A stretch of DNA of 64,000 bases from Sphaerisporangium sp039871875 (GTDB taxonomy: Bacteria > Actinomycetota > Actinomycetes > Streptosporangiales > Streptosporangiaceae), in assembly GCF_039871875.1 (NCBI RefSeq), contig NZ_JBDPMD010000003.1:341785-405784 (forward strand), written 5' to 3'. The translations under genes were made by a program, and so were the position numbers. The notes below the pieces were generated by a model. That model was not told the DNA's origin, searched no databases, and saw only the letters and a program-made list of their open reading frames with translations. Positions 42,803 through 50,945 of the stretch are shown here, piece after piece (positions within the stretch are counted from its first letter, which is position 1; each line of letters starts with the position of its first letter).

Positions 42803-43864
42803 TCACGGGAGAGCCGCGTAGGCGGTCTCGATGGCCTCAGGGACGCCGGTTGGGAAGATCGTGAAGGGGGTGGGGGTGATGGTGCGGGACCTGGTGCGGA
42901 TGGTTTGCCGCCAGGTGCCGATGATGCGGCCGGAGGCCACGATCGTGGGGCGGAAGACGCCGTTGCCGCCGGGGACGATGTGGTCGGCGAACTCGGGGGC
43001 GAGGACGGCGGAGCGGTCCTGGTAGCCGAGGACGTACTCGTCGAAACCTGGCAGGAGGTGTACGGACTCGGCCTGCTCGCGGTGCGCGGCCAGGCGGGCG
43101 GGGGTGGCGGGGGACATGAAGTACTCGGTGCCGTCCATCTCGACGTGGGTGAGGTGGGGGCGGGCCAGGGTGAGGCCGGTTCTGGCGTCCTTCATGAGCA
43201 GGTACGCCCAGCGTGCGAAGTCCTTGAGGGTGGCGGGGCCGTGGCTCTGGAAGTAGCGGGTGGCCAGCTCGGCGAGGGCCTCGTCGCGGTCCAGCCGGCG
43301 GGGGTTCCTGATCCACTCGTCGACGAGCACGAGCGCCTGGTCGCCGTCCAGGGTGGGGCCGAAGCACACCAGGCCGGTCTGGGCGAAGTGGCCGATCAGG
43401 TGGTAGCCGCGCTGGCCGGTGGTCCCGACGCCGCCCTTCTCCCAGGCGTCCAGCAGGCCGGCCCGCGTCACGGCACCGCCGCTCAGCGCCTCCTCGGCCA
43501 GTTCGCGGGCCTTCGCCACCGTGGCGTCGTCGATGCCGAGCTGGGCGCGGCGGGCGGCGGATCCGCTCACCACGCGAGGGGTGGTCAAAGGGAGCAGCCA
43601 CGGGAGGTCCTCGGCGGCGACCAGGTGGAGGGTGCCGCGCATGGGCCAGCTCTTGACGATCTCGCCGGCGTCGCAGGCGTCCTGGACGGCCCGCCGGGTG
43701 CCGCCCTCGGTGCGCAGCGCCACCGACGTGACGGCCCCGGCCGGGTCCTGCGCCTGCATGGCGCCGAGCAGGCGCACCACGTCGGCGGGGGTGGCCTCCC
43801 CGGGGCCCGCGATGCGCTGGGCCACCAGGCGGAGCAGCCCGATCTCCTGCGGGGTGACCGTCAT
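42803..43864 (-). CDS. AlkZ-like DNA glycosylase (HTH_42), canonical QPhiQ
   Basis: 353 residues. Same family as the 2867-3970 gene, but the catalytic motif is canonical: LLGAMQAQDP places Gln37-Ala-Gln39 at the same numbers as AlkZ. Other family blocks: PMRGTLHLVAAEDLPWLLP, LPGFDEYVLGYQDRSAVL and a C-terminal beta hairpin (RIIGTWRQTI). Likely a monofunctional glycosylase for alkylated or cross-linked bases. ATG 43864 overlaps the stop of the small proline-rich ORF (ATGA). Confidence 0.85.
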   Translation of the reverse strand: MTVTPQEIGLLRLVAQRIAGPGEATPADVVRLLGAMQAQDPAGAVTSVALRTEGGTRRAVQDACDAGEIVKSWPMRGTLHLVAAEDLPWLLPLTTPRVVSGSAARRAQLGIDDATVAKARELAEEALSGGAVTRAGLLDAWEKGGVGTTGQRGYHLIGHFAQTGLVCFGPTLDGDQALVLVDEWIRNPRRLDRDEALAELATRYFQSHGPATLKDFARWAYLLMKDARTGLTLARPHLTHVEMDGTEYFMSPATPARLAAHREQAESVHLLPGFDEYVLGYQDRSAVLAPEFADHIVPGGNGVFRPTIVASGRIIGTWRQTIRTRSRTITPTPFTIFPTGVPEAIETAYAALP

Positions 43865-44067
43865 GCCCGCTTGGGAGGGGTGATGGGGCCGGGGGTCAGC
43901 GGCGACGGCGGCTTGATCGGCGGCGGGGTGATCGGGCCGGGGGTGAGGGGGGACGGCGGCTTGATCGGCGGCGGGGTGATGGGGCCCGCGGACGTCAGCA
44001 GGTCGTCGCGGTACCCGGTGGCCGAGCCGCCGTGGGCGGCCTCGCGGGGGTGACGCAGGATCGACAT
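43861..44067 (-). CDS. 68-residue peptide with tandem GPITPPPIKPPSPLTP repeats
   Basis: Starts MSILRHPREAAHGGSATGYR, continues DDLLTSA, then two exact copies of GPITPPPIKPPSPLTP and a partial third ending GPITPPKRA. The repeat is a 48-bp near-perfect DNA tandem. GGAGAG ribosome-binding site 5-6 nt before ATG 44067, and coupled to the AlkZ-like gene. The layout of a charged N-terminal segment followed by identical Pro-rich cores resembles a peptide precursor, but there is no modifying enzyme beside it; a disordered extension or a chance repeat expansion are alternatives. Bases 44068-44342 contain no gene. Confidence 0.6.
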   Translation of the reverse strand: MSILRHPREAAHGGSATGYRDDLLTSAGPITPPPIKPPSPLTPGPITPPPIKPPSPLTPGPITPPKRA

Positions 44068-44342
44068 GGCGCTCTCCTCTGTGGGGGCATGGCCCGGGCC
44101 GAGGGCGCGGTACACCGTGGGGACCGCGGGGCGTACCGGGCCGGGGGCGGGCACGACGGCGCCCTCGGCGGCGGGCGAGGTGCCTGACAAGCACGCTTTC
44201 CAGCTCGAAGGGGCTGACCTCGGAGCCGGAGCGGCACGGTACCCGGCGGTGGTCGGCGTCACGATTCTCCCCCTCCCGGCCAGATTTCCGGCAAGTCAAC
44301 CGGTCTGGAGTCTAAGTCCGGAAAGGGGCGGGTGAGCGCCGG

Positions 44343-45326
44343 TCAGGGGCGGACGGCGCCGACGAAGCGGGAGGTGCCGTAGGAGGACAGGGTGACGACC
44401 TTCACCACGTCGCCGGTGCGGGGGGCGTGGACCATCTTGCCGTCGCCGGCGTAGATGCCCATGTGGCCGAGGCCGCTGCTGAAGACCAGGTCGCCGGGTT
44501 CCAGGGAGTTCATCGACACGCGTCGGGAGGCGCCCCAGGCCCATTGCTGGTAGGTGGTGCGGGGCAGTTTCACGCCCGCCGCGGACCAGGCCGCCTGGGC
44601 GAGGCCGGAGCAGTCGTACGAGCCGGGGCCGGTGGCGCCGTAGCGGTACGGCTTGCCCACCTGGGCGTACGCGAACTGGAGCGCCTTGCGTGCGCTGCCG
44701 CTCGCGGGGCCGTCGTAGGTGATGCCCTTGCTGTCAGGGTCGCCGGCGTTGAACTGGTTGAGGCGGCGCAGCAGGTCCTCCTGCTCCCCCACCAGCTTCT
44801 CGACCTTCTTCCTCTCCTTGGCGACATCATCCAGCAGGTCCCCGAGGTCGTCGTAGGCGGTCCTGGCGCTCGCCCGGCGGACACGCAGGCCCTTGGTGGC
44901 CTCGTCGAACTCGGTCAGCGTCTGTGCCTGGCCCGCGGACACCTGCCCGGCCACGGCGAGTCCCGCCAGCAGGCCGGCGGGGTCGTCGCGGGACACGATG
45001 CCCGCCACCGACGACAGACCGCCGTACTGGTACATGCCGGACGCGGCGGACACGACGCTCTCCCGCAGGTCGTCCACCTTGGCCTGTTCGGCGGTGTACT
45101 CCCGGTTCAGCCGCTCGTACTTCTTCCGGGCTGCTTTGTACTTCTCGTTGACGGTGTTGAACCGCTCGACCATCGCGTCCGCCTTGTCGTTCAGCTGGGC
45201 GAGCCTCGCCCTTGCCTGCGCGACGGTGGGACGCGGGTCGGCGGCGGCACCCGCCTGAAAGGCCAGCAACACGGCGGCGGCCAGCCCGGCCGCGGCCGGG
45301 ATCCGCCTCTTCCGGACGTCGAACAC
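44343..45326 (-). CDS. Secreted NlpC/P60 peptidoglycan hydrolase with coiled-coil N-terminal domain
   Basis: 327 residues. Signal peptide RKRRIPAAAGLAAAVLLAFQ ending AGAAA; coiled-coil region (about 35-190: RLAQLNDKADAMVERFNT, LLRRLNQF); C-terminal NlpC/P60 domain with catalytic Cys in YDCSGLAQAAW, His in GHMGIYAG and the third polar residue His in MVHAPRTGD. RipA/Cwl-like D,L-endopeptidase remodelling cell-wall peptides. The start is uncertain because no clear ribosome-binding site precedes GTG 45326; it was chosen for the signal peptide. Confidence 0.85.
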   Translation of the reverse strand: MFDVRKRRIPAAAGLAAAVLLAFQAGAAADPRPTVAQARARLAQLNDKADAMVERFNTVNEKYKAARKKYERLNREYTAEQAKVDDLRESVVSAASGMYQYGGLSSVAGIVSRDDPAGLLAGLAVAGQVSAGQAQTLTEFDEATKGLRVRRASARTAYDDLGDLLDDVAKERKKVEKLVGEQEDLLRRLNQFNAGDPDSKGITYDGPASGSARKALQFAYAQVGKPYRYGATGPGSYDCSGLAQAAWSAAGVKLPRTTYQQWAWGASRRVSMNSLEPGDLVFSSGLGHMGIYAGDGKMVHAPRTGDVVKVVTLSSYGTSRFVGAVRP

Positions 45327-45486
45327 GGAAGGAGGTACGCGGGACGGCGCCCACCGGTTCACCGCCTGCACGAGAATTTTCCGTGTCAGGGAAAGGCGCG
45401 CCGCGCGGCCGCGGAACGGGAACCGCCGCCTGGTGCCGCTCGTTCCTGGGATCGTTCTCATCGCCTCGACACAGAAAGAGGAACCC

Positions 45487-46428
45487 GTGGTCTTCAAACG
45501 CATGCTGAGCGCCCTCGGCGTCGGCGCCCCTTCGGTGGACACCGTGCTGGCCACCACGCGCGTGCGACCGGGCGGGACGCTGACCGGCGAGGTGCGGATC
45601 AAGGGCGGTGACGTCGACGCCGAGATCGAGCACGTCGCGCTCGGCCTGGTCACCGGTGTGGAGGCCGAGCAGGGGGACGACGAGCACGTCGGCGTGGTGG
45701 AGTTCTTCCACGGCCAGGTCATGGGGCCGTTCACCCTGCGCAAGGGCGAGGACCGTGTGCTGCCGTTCCAGCTTCCCGTGCCGTGGGAGACGCCGGTCAC
45801 CGAGGTGATGGGGCAGCCCCTGCGCGGCATGTCCATGGGCGTGCGCACCGAGCTGGCCATCGCGAAGGCCGTGGACAAGGGTGACCTCGACGCGTTCCAG
45901 GTGGCGCCGACGCCCGCACAGGAGGCCGTGCTGGAGGCGCTCGCGCGGCTCGGCTTCGCCTTCAGGAGCGCGGACCTGGAGATCGGGCACATCTTCGGGG
46001 TGAGCCAGCAGCTCCCGTTCTACCAGGAGATCGAGTTCTTCCCGCCGCCCGCGTACCAGGGCCAGATCAACGAGGTGGAGCTGACCTTCGTCACGAACCC
46101 CGGCGGCATGGACGTCATCCTGGAGGCCGACAAGCGCGGCGGCCGCTTCGGCGAGGGCGGCGGTGACGCCGTCGCCCGCTGGCAGACCACCCACCAGGAC
46201 GCCGCGGGCCGCGACTGGGCGGCCGAGATCAACGCCTGGCTGGGCGGCCTGCAGCGGTACGCCCCCGGCGGGCACGGCGGGCACCACGACCCGCACCACG
46301 GCCACCACGGCGGCGTGGGTCTCGGGGGCGTGGCCGCCGCCGGTGCGGCCGGGGTGGCCGGGGGTTTCCTCGCCGCCGAGGCCGTCGACGAGATCGGCGA
46401 CTTCTTCGAGGGCGACGAGGAGGACTGA
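45487..46428 (+). CDS. Spo0M-like sporulation-control protein
   Basis: 313 residues. Arrestin-like SpoOM fold: MVFKRMLSALGVGAPSVDTV, then RPGGTLTGEVRIKGGDVD and PFQLPVPWETPVTEV. The C-terminal tail (about 255-313) is Gly/His-rich with HHDPHHGHHGG, a possible metal-binding extra, and ends acidic. In Bacillus, Spo0M modulates sporulation entry; in actinomycetes the function is untested. GAGGA ribosome-binding site before GTG 45487; divergent from the NlpC/P60 gene. Confidence 0.85.
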   Translation: MVFKRMLSALGVGAPSVDTVLATTRVRPGGTLTGEVRIKGGDVDAEIEHVALGLVTGVEAEQGDDEHVGVVEFFHGQVMGPFTLRKGEDRVLPFQLPVPWETPVTEVMGQPLRGMSMGVRTELAIAKAVDKGDLDAFQVAPTPAQEAVLEALARLGFAFRSADLEIGHIFGVSQQLPFYQEIEFFPPPAYQGQINEVELTFVTNPGGMDVILEADKRGGRFGEGGGDAVARWQTTHQDAAGRDWAAEINAWLGGLQRYAPGGHGGHHDPHHGHHGGVGLGGVAAAGAAGVAGGFLAAEAVDEIGDFFEGDEED

Positions 46429-46438
46429 CCCCGTCGGG

Positions 46439-47122
46439 TCACGCTGACAGGCCGGCCGCCGAGTCCAGGGGGCCGGCCTGGTACAGGGCGACGCTGAACG
46501 GCCGGTGGGTGCCGGTGTCGACGTGCTCGGTGAGCGGCGTCACCGTGAGGTCGGCGCCGACGTGCCGGTGCAGCCGCCGCGACTCCGGCCAGGGGTGCAC
46601 CAGCACCAGCAGCCCGCCGGGCGCGAGCATCCCGCACAGCCGCGCGCTGGCCTGGCGCAGGCGGTCGTCCCGTCCGATGTAGTACAGCGTCTCGGCGCAC
46701 ACCACGAGGTCGAAACCGTGCGGGGCACGGTGCTCAAGGATGTCGGCCTGTTCGAACCGTACCCGCGGCACGTCCCCGATCCGGCTGCGCGCCCGGTCGA
46801 GCGCCCGCTCCGAGATGTCGATCCCGGTGATCTCCGCGCCCGGGTGCGCCGCCATCAGCAGTTCGGTGAACACCCCCTCGGCGCAGCCCACCTCCAGGAT
46901 CCGCCGGTACGGCCGGGCGGGCAGCCGCCCGAGCGTCGTCGCGTACTTGTGCCGCTCGTACCCGTCGGTCCCGAGGTTCCACGGATCGGGCCTCCGATGC
47001 CACCAATCGAAGTACCGCCGTAACAGGGCCCCCTGCCGTCCGGGTGTGAGCAGGGACAACGCCCGGAAGAACGTGCGATGCAAGACCTCAGAAATCTCGA
47101 TAACTCCCGAGACGCCTGACAT
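46439..47122 (-). CDS. NodS-like SAM methyltransferase
   Basis: 227 residues. RRPDPWNLGTDGYERHKYAT matches the start of NodS/PF05401-type methyltransferases; the SAM site is ILEVGCAEGVFTELL with acidic GIDISERA, followed by DLVVCAETLYYI. In actinomycetes such enzymes appear in sugar or secondary metabolism; the substrate is not evident. Ribosome-binding site GGAAAGGGG upstream of ATG 47122. Confidence 0.8.
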   Translation of the reverse strand: MSGVSGVIEISEVLHRTFFRALSLLTPGRQGALLRRYFDWWHRRPDPWNLGTDGYERHKYATTLGRLPARPYRRILEVGCAEGVFTELLMAAHPGAEITGIDISERALDRARSRIGDVPRVRFEQADILEHRAPHGFDLVVCAETLYYIGRDDRLRQASARLCGMLAPGGLLVLVHPWPESRRLHRHVGADLTVTPLTEHVDTGTHRPFSVALYQAGPLDSAAGLSA

Positions 47123-47252
47123 ACCGCCCCTTTCCGCTTCTTTACCACCACCACCAGTGGTATCCGCTCTCTCGGAATCTACGAACGAAGCAGCGGCCCG
47201 CGATGACACACGAACAGCACCCCTTTGTCGGAAAGCGGCGGCCGGGACGGGG

Positions 47253-48899
47253 TCAGGCGGGGGTGGACTCGGTGACGGTGCCCTCGGAGACGTGGAGGTG
47301 GCGTGTCGTGTGGACGGCCTTCAGCATCCTGCGGTCGTGGGTCACCAGCAGGAGGGTGCCCTGGTAGGTGCTCAGGGCCGATTCGAGTTGCTCGATGGCG
47401 GCGAGGTCCAGGTGGTTGGTGGGTTCGTCCAGGACCAGGAGATTCACGCCCTTGGCCTGGAGGAGGGCCAGGGCGGCGCGGGTGCGTTCGCCGGGCGAGA
47501 GGGTGGCGGCGGGGCGCCTGACGTGGTCGGCTCTCAGGGCGAACTTGGCCAGCAGGGTGCGGATGTCGCCGGGGACGAGGCCGGGGACGTGGGGGGCGAA
47601 GGCGTCCATCAGAGGGGTGTCGCCCATGAAGAGTGCCCGGGTCTGGTCGATCTCGCCGACCGTCACGCCGGGCCCCAGGGTGGCCTGGCCGCTGGTCAGG
47701 GGCGTGCGGGACAGGAGAGCGGAGATCAACGTGGTCTTGCCCGAGCCGTTGGCGCCGGTGACGGCCACGCGGTCGGCCCAGGAGATCTGGAGGTTGACGG
47801 GGCCGAGCGTGAAGGACCCCCGCTGGACCACGGCGTCGCGCAGGGTGGCGACGACGGCACCGGAGCGGGGGGCGGCGGCGATCTGCATGCGGAGCTCCCA
47901 CTCCTTGCGGGGCTCCTCGACCGTGTCCAGGCGTTCGATCATGCGCTCGGTCTGGCGGGCCTTGGCCGCCTGCTTCTCGGTGGACTCGGTGCGGAAGCGC
48001 TTGCCGATCTTGTCGTTGTCGGGCGCCTTGCGGCGGGCGTTCTTGACGCCCTTCTCCATCCACGCGCGCTGCGTGCGGGCACGCGACTCCAGGGCCGCGC
48101 GGGTGTCGGCGTACTCCTCGTACTCGGCGCGGGCGTGCCTGCGGGCGACCTCGCGTTCGGTGAGGTACGCCTCGTAGCCGCCGCCGTACACGTTGATCTG
48201 CTGCTGGGGCAGGTCGATCTCCACCACGGAGTTCACGGTCCGCGCGAGGAACTCGCGGTCGTGGCTGACCACCACCGTGCCGGGACGCAGGCCGGTGACG
48301 AAGCGCTCCAGCCGTTCCAGGCCGTCGAGGTCGAGGTCGTTGGTCGGCTCGTCGAGCAGGAACACGTCGTACCGGCTGAGCAGCAGCGACGCGAGCCCGG
48401 CCCGGGCGGCCTGCCCGCCGGACAGCGCGGTCATCGGGCGGTCGAGACCGACGTCCAGCCCGAGCTCGTCGGCCACCTGCACGGCACGCTCGGCGAGGTC
48501 GGCGCCGCCGAGCGCGAGCCAGCGCTCCAGCGCGGCCGAGTACGCGTCGTCGGCGCCGGGCGTGCCCGCCACCAAGCCCTCGGTGGCGGCGTCCAGGTCG
48601 CGCTGGGCGTCGGCGACACCGGTGCGGCGGGCGAGGAAGGCGTCGACGGTCTCCCCGGGGCGGCGGTCGGGCTCCTGCGGCAGATAGCCGACGGCGGCCG
48701 TGGCGGGCGTGAGCCGCACGGTGCCGTGCTCGGGCGCGGCCAGCCCGGCCAGCATGCGCAGCAGCGTCGACTTCCCGGCGCCGTTCACACCGACCAGCCC
48801 GATCACGTCCCCGGGCGCGACGACGAGATCGAGGCCGGAGAACAGGGACCGGTCGCCGTGCCCTGCGGCGAGTTCCTTGGCGACAAGGGTGGCGCTCAT
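47253..48899 (-). CDS. ABC-F ATPase (ribosome-associated)
   Basis: 548 residues, two ABC cassettes with no membrane helices: Walker A GVNGAGKST and GANGSGKTT; signature LSGGQAARA and LSPGERTRA; Walker B LLDEPTNDLDLDG and LVLDEPTNHLDLAA. A linker of charged helices (RARTQRAWMEKGVKNARR) separates them. ABC-F proteins bind the ribosomal E site; actinomycete members include antibiotic-protection factors (TlrC/OleB-like). A resistance role for a product of this region is possible but unproven. Confidence 0.9.
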   Translation of the reverse strand: MSATLVAKELAAGHGDRSLFSGLDLVVAPGDVIGLVGVNGAGKSTLLRMLAGLAAPEHGTVRLTPATAAVGYLPQEPDRRPGETVDAFLARRTGVADAQRDLDAATEGLVAGTPGADDAYSAALERWLALGGADLAERAVQVADELGLDVGLDRPMTALSGGQAARAGLASLLLSRYDVFLLDEPTNDLDLDGLERLERFVTGLRPGTVVVSHDREFLARTVNSVVEIDLPQQQINVYGGGYEAYLTEREVARRHARAEYEEYADTRAALESRARTQRAWMEKGVKNARRKAPDNDKIGKRFRTESTEKQAAKARQTERMIERLDTVEEPRKEWELRMQIAAAPRSGAVVATLRDAVVQRGSFTLGPVNLQISWADRVAVTGANGSGKTTLISALLSRTPLTSGQATLGPGVTVGEIDQTRALFMGDTPLMDAFAPHVPGLVPGDIRTLLAKFALRADHVRRPAATLSPGERTRAALALLQAKGVNLLVLDEPTNHLDLAAIEQLESALSTYQGTLLLVTHDRRMLKAVHTTRHLHVSEGTVTESTPA

Positions 48900-48958
48900 G
48901 GGGAAACGGTATCCGGCCGCGCCGCCCACGGCCGTCCGGGCACGGTTACGATCGCCGT

Positions 48959-49825
48959 GTGACGATCGGCGGCGGGCCCAGCGGACGGCTGATGGCGATC
49001 AGCGACCTTCATGTCGCCTATCCGGAGAACCGCGAGATCGTGCAGCAGTTACGCCCCGAGTCCGAGGACGACTGGCTGCTGGTCGCCGGGGACGTCGGCG
49101 AGTTCTTCGCCGACATCGAATGGGCGCTGCGCCTGCTGACCGAGCGTTTCGCGAAGGTCGTCTGGGCGCCGGGCAACCACGAGTTGTGGACGGTGCGCGA
49201 CGACCCGGTGCGGGCGCGCGGCGTGGAGCGCTACCGCCTTCTGGTCGAGATGTGCCGGAGCCTCGGCGTGGTCACCCCCGAGGATCCCTACCTCGTGTAC
49301 GACGGCCCGGGCGGGCCGGTGACGATCGCGCCGCTGTTCACCCTGTACGACTACACGTTCCGCCCGCCGGACCTCTCCAAGGAGGAGGCGATGGCGTGGG
49401 CGCAGGAGACCGGCATCGTCTGCACCGACGAGTTCGTGCTGCACCCCGACCCGCACCCCACGCGGGACGCCTGGTGCCGGGCCCGGCTGCGGGAGACCGA
49501 GATCAGGCTGGACGCGCGCGACCCCGACCTCCCCACCGTCCTCATCAACCACTGGCCGCTCACCCGCCACCCCACCGAGGTGCTGCGGTACCCGCAGTTC
49601 GCCCAGTGGTGCGGCACGGTCGAGACCGCCGACTGGCACCTGCGCTACAACGCCGCCGCCGTGGTGTACGGCCACCTGCACATCCCCCGCACCACGTGGT
49701 ACGACGGGGTGCGCTTCGAGGAGGTCTCACTGGGCTACCCGAGGGAGCGGCGCATGTACGGTTTCGACGGCGCCAAGGCCCTGCGCTGTGTGCTGCCCGC
49801 CGCGGACGGAGGGACCGGAGCGTGA
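48959..49825 (+). CDS. Metallophosphoesterase, often paired with Sfp-type PPTase
   Basis: 288 residues. Motifs: SDLHVAYPENRE (D-x-H), AGDVGEFF, APGNHELW, INHWPLTRHP and YGHLHIPRT. In actinobacteria this gene is regularly fused or coupled to a phosphopantetheinyl transferase and has been discussed as an acyl-carrier phosphodiesterase that removes 4'-phosphopantetheine (PptH in mycobacteria); that assignment is from family context. It overlaps the PPTase gene (GTGA at 49822-49825). One TTA codon (QQLRPE). Confidence 0.85.
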   Translation: MTIGGGPSGRLMAISDLHVAYPENREIVQQLRPESEDDWLLVAGDVGEFFADIEWALRLLTERFAKVVWAPGNHELWTVRDDPVRARGVERYRLLVEMCRSLGVVTPEDPYLVYDGPGGPVTIAPLFTLYDYTFRPPDLSKEEAMAWAQETGIVCTDEFVLHPDPHPTRDAWCRARLRETEIRLDARDPDLPTVLINHWPLTRHPTEVLRYPQFAQWCGTVETADWHLRYNAAAVVYGHLHIPRTTWYDGVRFEEVSLGYPRERRMYGFDGAKALRCVLPAADGGTGA

Positions 49826-50487
49826 TCGACGCCATCCTGCCCCAGAGCGTCGTCGCGGCCGAGTCCTTCGACGACCCGCCGGCCGTGCTGTTCCCTGAGG
49901 AGGAGGCCGTCATCAGCCGGGCCGTGGACAAGCGGCGCAGGGAGTTCGCCACGGCGCGCCTGTGCGCGCGGCGCGCCATGGCCGCCCTGGGGGTGGCCGC
50001 GGCCCCGGTGCTGCCCGGCCCACGCGGCGAGCCGCGGTGGCCGGACGGCGTGGTGGGCAGCATGACCCACTGCACGGGCTACCGCGCCGCGGTGCTCGGC
50101 CGCGCCGGGCAGGTGACGTCCATCGGCATCGACGCCGAGCCGGACGGCCCCCTGCCCCCCGGCGTGCTCGGCGAGGTCGCGCTCCCCGAGGAGCAGGAGC
50201 TCCTGCGTGCGCTGGCCGCCGAGGACGCCCGGATGTGCTGGGACAAGCTGCTGTTCAGCGCCAAGGAGTCGGTGTACAAGGCGTGGTTCCCCCTGACCGG
50301 CCGCTGGCTCGGGTTCGAGGAGGCCGTGGTGGAGATCGCCCCCGCCGCCGGCACGTTCGAGGCGCGCCTCCTGGTGCCCGGCCCCGTGGTGGACGGCACC
50401 AAGCTCACCGGCTTCTCGGGCCGCTGGCTGGCCGAGCACGGCCTGGTGGTCACCGCGATCGTCGTCCCGTCCGCCCCCGAGGCCTGA
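49822..50487 (+). CDS. Sfp/EntD-type 4'-phosphopantetheinyl transferase
   Basis: 221 residues. Core motifs: SMTHCTGYRAAV, IGIDAEPDGPLPPGV (Mg-binding Asp/Glu) and CWDKLLFSAKESVYKAW (the KEsxxK signature). It transfers phosphopantetheine from CoA to carrier-protein serines and could activate the FAAL-ACP and PCPs of the NRPS cluster 27-40 kb away, since no PPTase lies in that cluster. Close relative of mycobacterial PptT/PptII. Coupled to the upstream phosphoesterase. Confidence 0.92.
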   Translation: MIDAILPQSVVAAESFDDPPAVLFPEEEAVISRAVDKRRREFATARLCARRAMAALGVAAAPVLPGPRGEPRWPDGVVGSMTHCTGYRAAVLGRAGQVTSIGIDAEPDGPLPPGVLGEVALPEEQELLRALAAEDARMCWDKLLFSAKESVYKAWFPLTGRWLGFEEAVVEIAPAAGTFEARLLVPGPVVDGTKLTGFSGRWLAEHGLVVTAIVVPSAPEA

Positions 50488-50599
50488 CCCCCCATCGCCT
50501 TGCAGTCAAAGGTGAGCAATTTCGCCTTTGTTGGGGTTCGTCCGCTTCGACCGGCGGGTATGTCTGGCGGCACGTGAGGGGCCCGAGGGGTGATCGCCT

Positions 50600-50902
50600 A
50601 TGGTGACCGTCGGCCTGCTGGTCCGGATCCACGCCCGGCCCGGCAAGGAACACGAGATCGAGGAAATGCTCCGCGACGAGATCGGCCTGATCGAGGACGA
50701 GTCGGAGTGCGCCGCCTGGTTCACCCTGCGCATCGACACCGCGACCTACGGCATCTTCGACACCTTCGACAGCGACGACGGCCGTCGCTCCTACCTGCTG
50801 GGCAAGGTCCAGACCGCCCTCCTCCTCCGCGCCGACGAGCTGTTCACCCGTCCCCCGACCATCGAGAAGGTCGACCTGCTGGCCGCCAAACTCCCTGCCT
50901 GA
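50600..50902 (+). CDS. ABM-domain monooxygenase-like protein
   Basis: 100 residues. Dimeric alpha+beta barrel of the antibiotic-biosynthesis monooxygenase family: VGLLVRIHARPGKEHEIEEM, then AAWFTLRIDTATYGIFDTF and a C-terminal helix/strand. Members include quinol monooxygenases and many with no known activity. Isolated gene; no evidence links it to either biosynthetic locus. Confidence 0.8.
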   Translation: MVTVGLLVRIHARPGKEHEIEEMLRDEIGLIEDESECAAWFTLRIDTATYGIFDTFDSDDGRRSYLLGKVQTALLLRADELFTRPPTIEKVDLLAAKLPA

Positions 50903-50912
50903 CCGCCTCTGT

Positions 50913-50938
50913 GACCCGCCGCCCCGGGGCGGCGGGTC
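50913..50938. terminator. Bidirectional hairpin terminator
   Basis: Perfect 13-bp inverted repeat GACCCGCCGCCCC / GGGGCGGCGGGTC between convergent genes. Confidence 0.85.
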
Positions 50939-50945
50939 CGCGGCG

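Noticed and set aside
47253..48899. ABC-F gene as definite self-resistance for the NRPS product
   Set aside because: It is 25 kb from the cluster and ABC-F proteins have many housekeeping members; nothing in the sequence ties it to the product.
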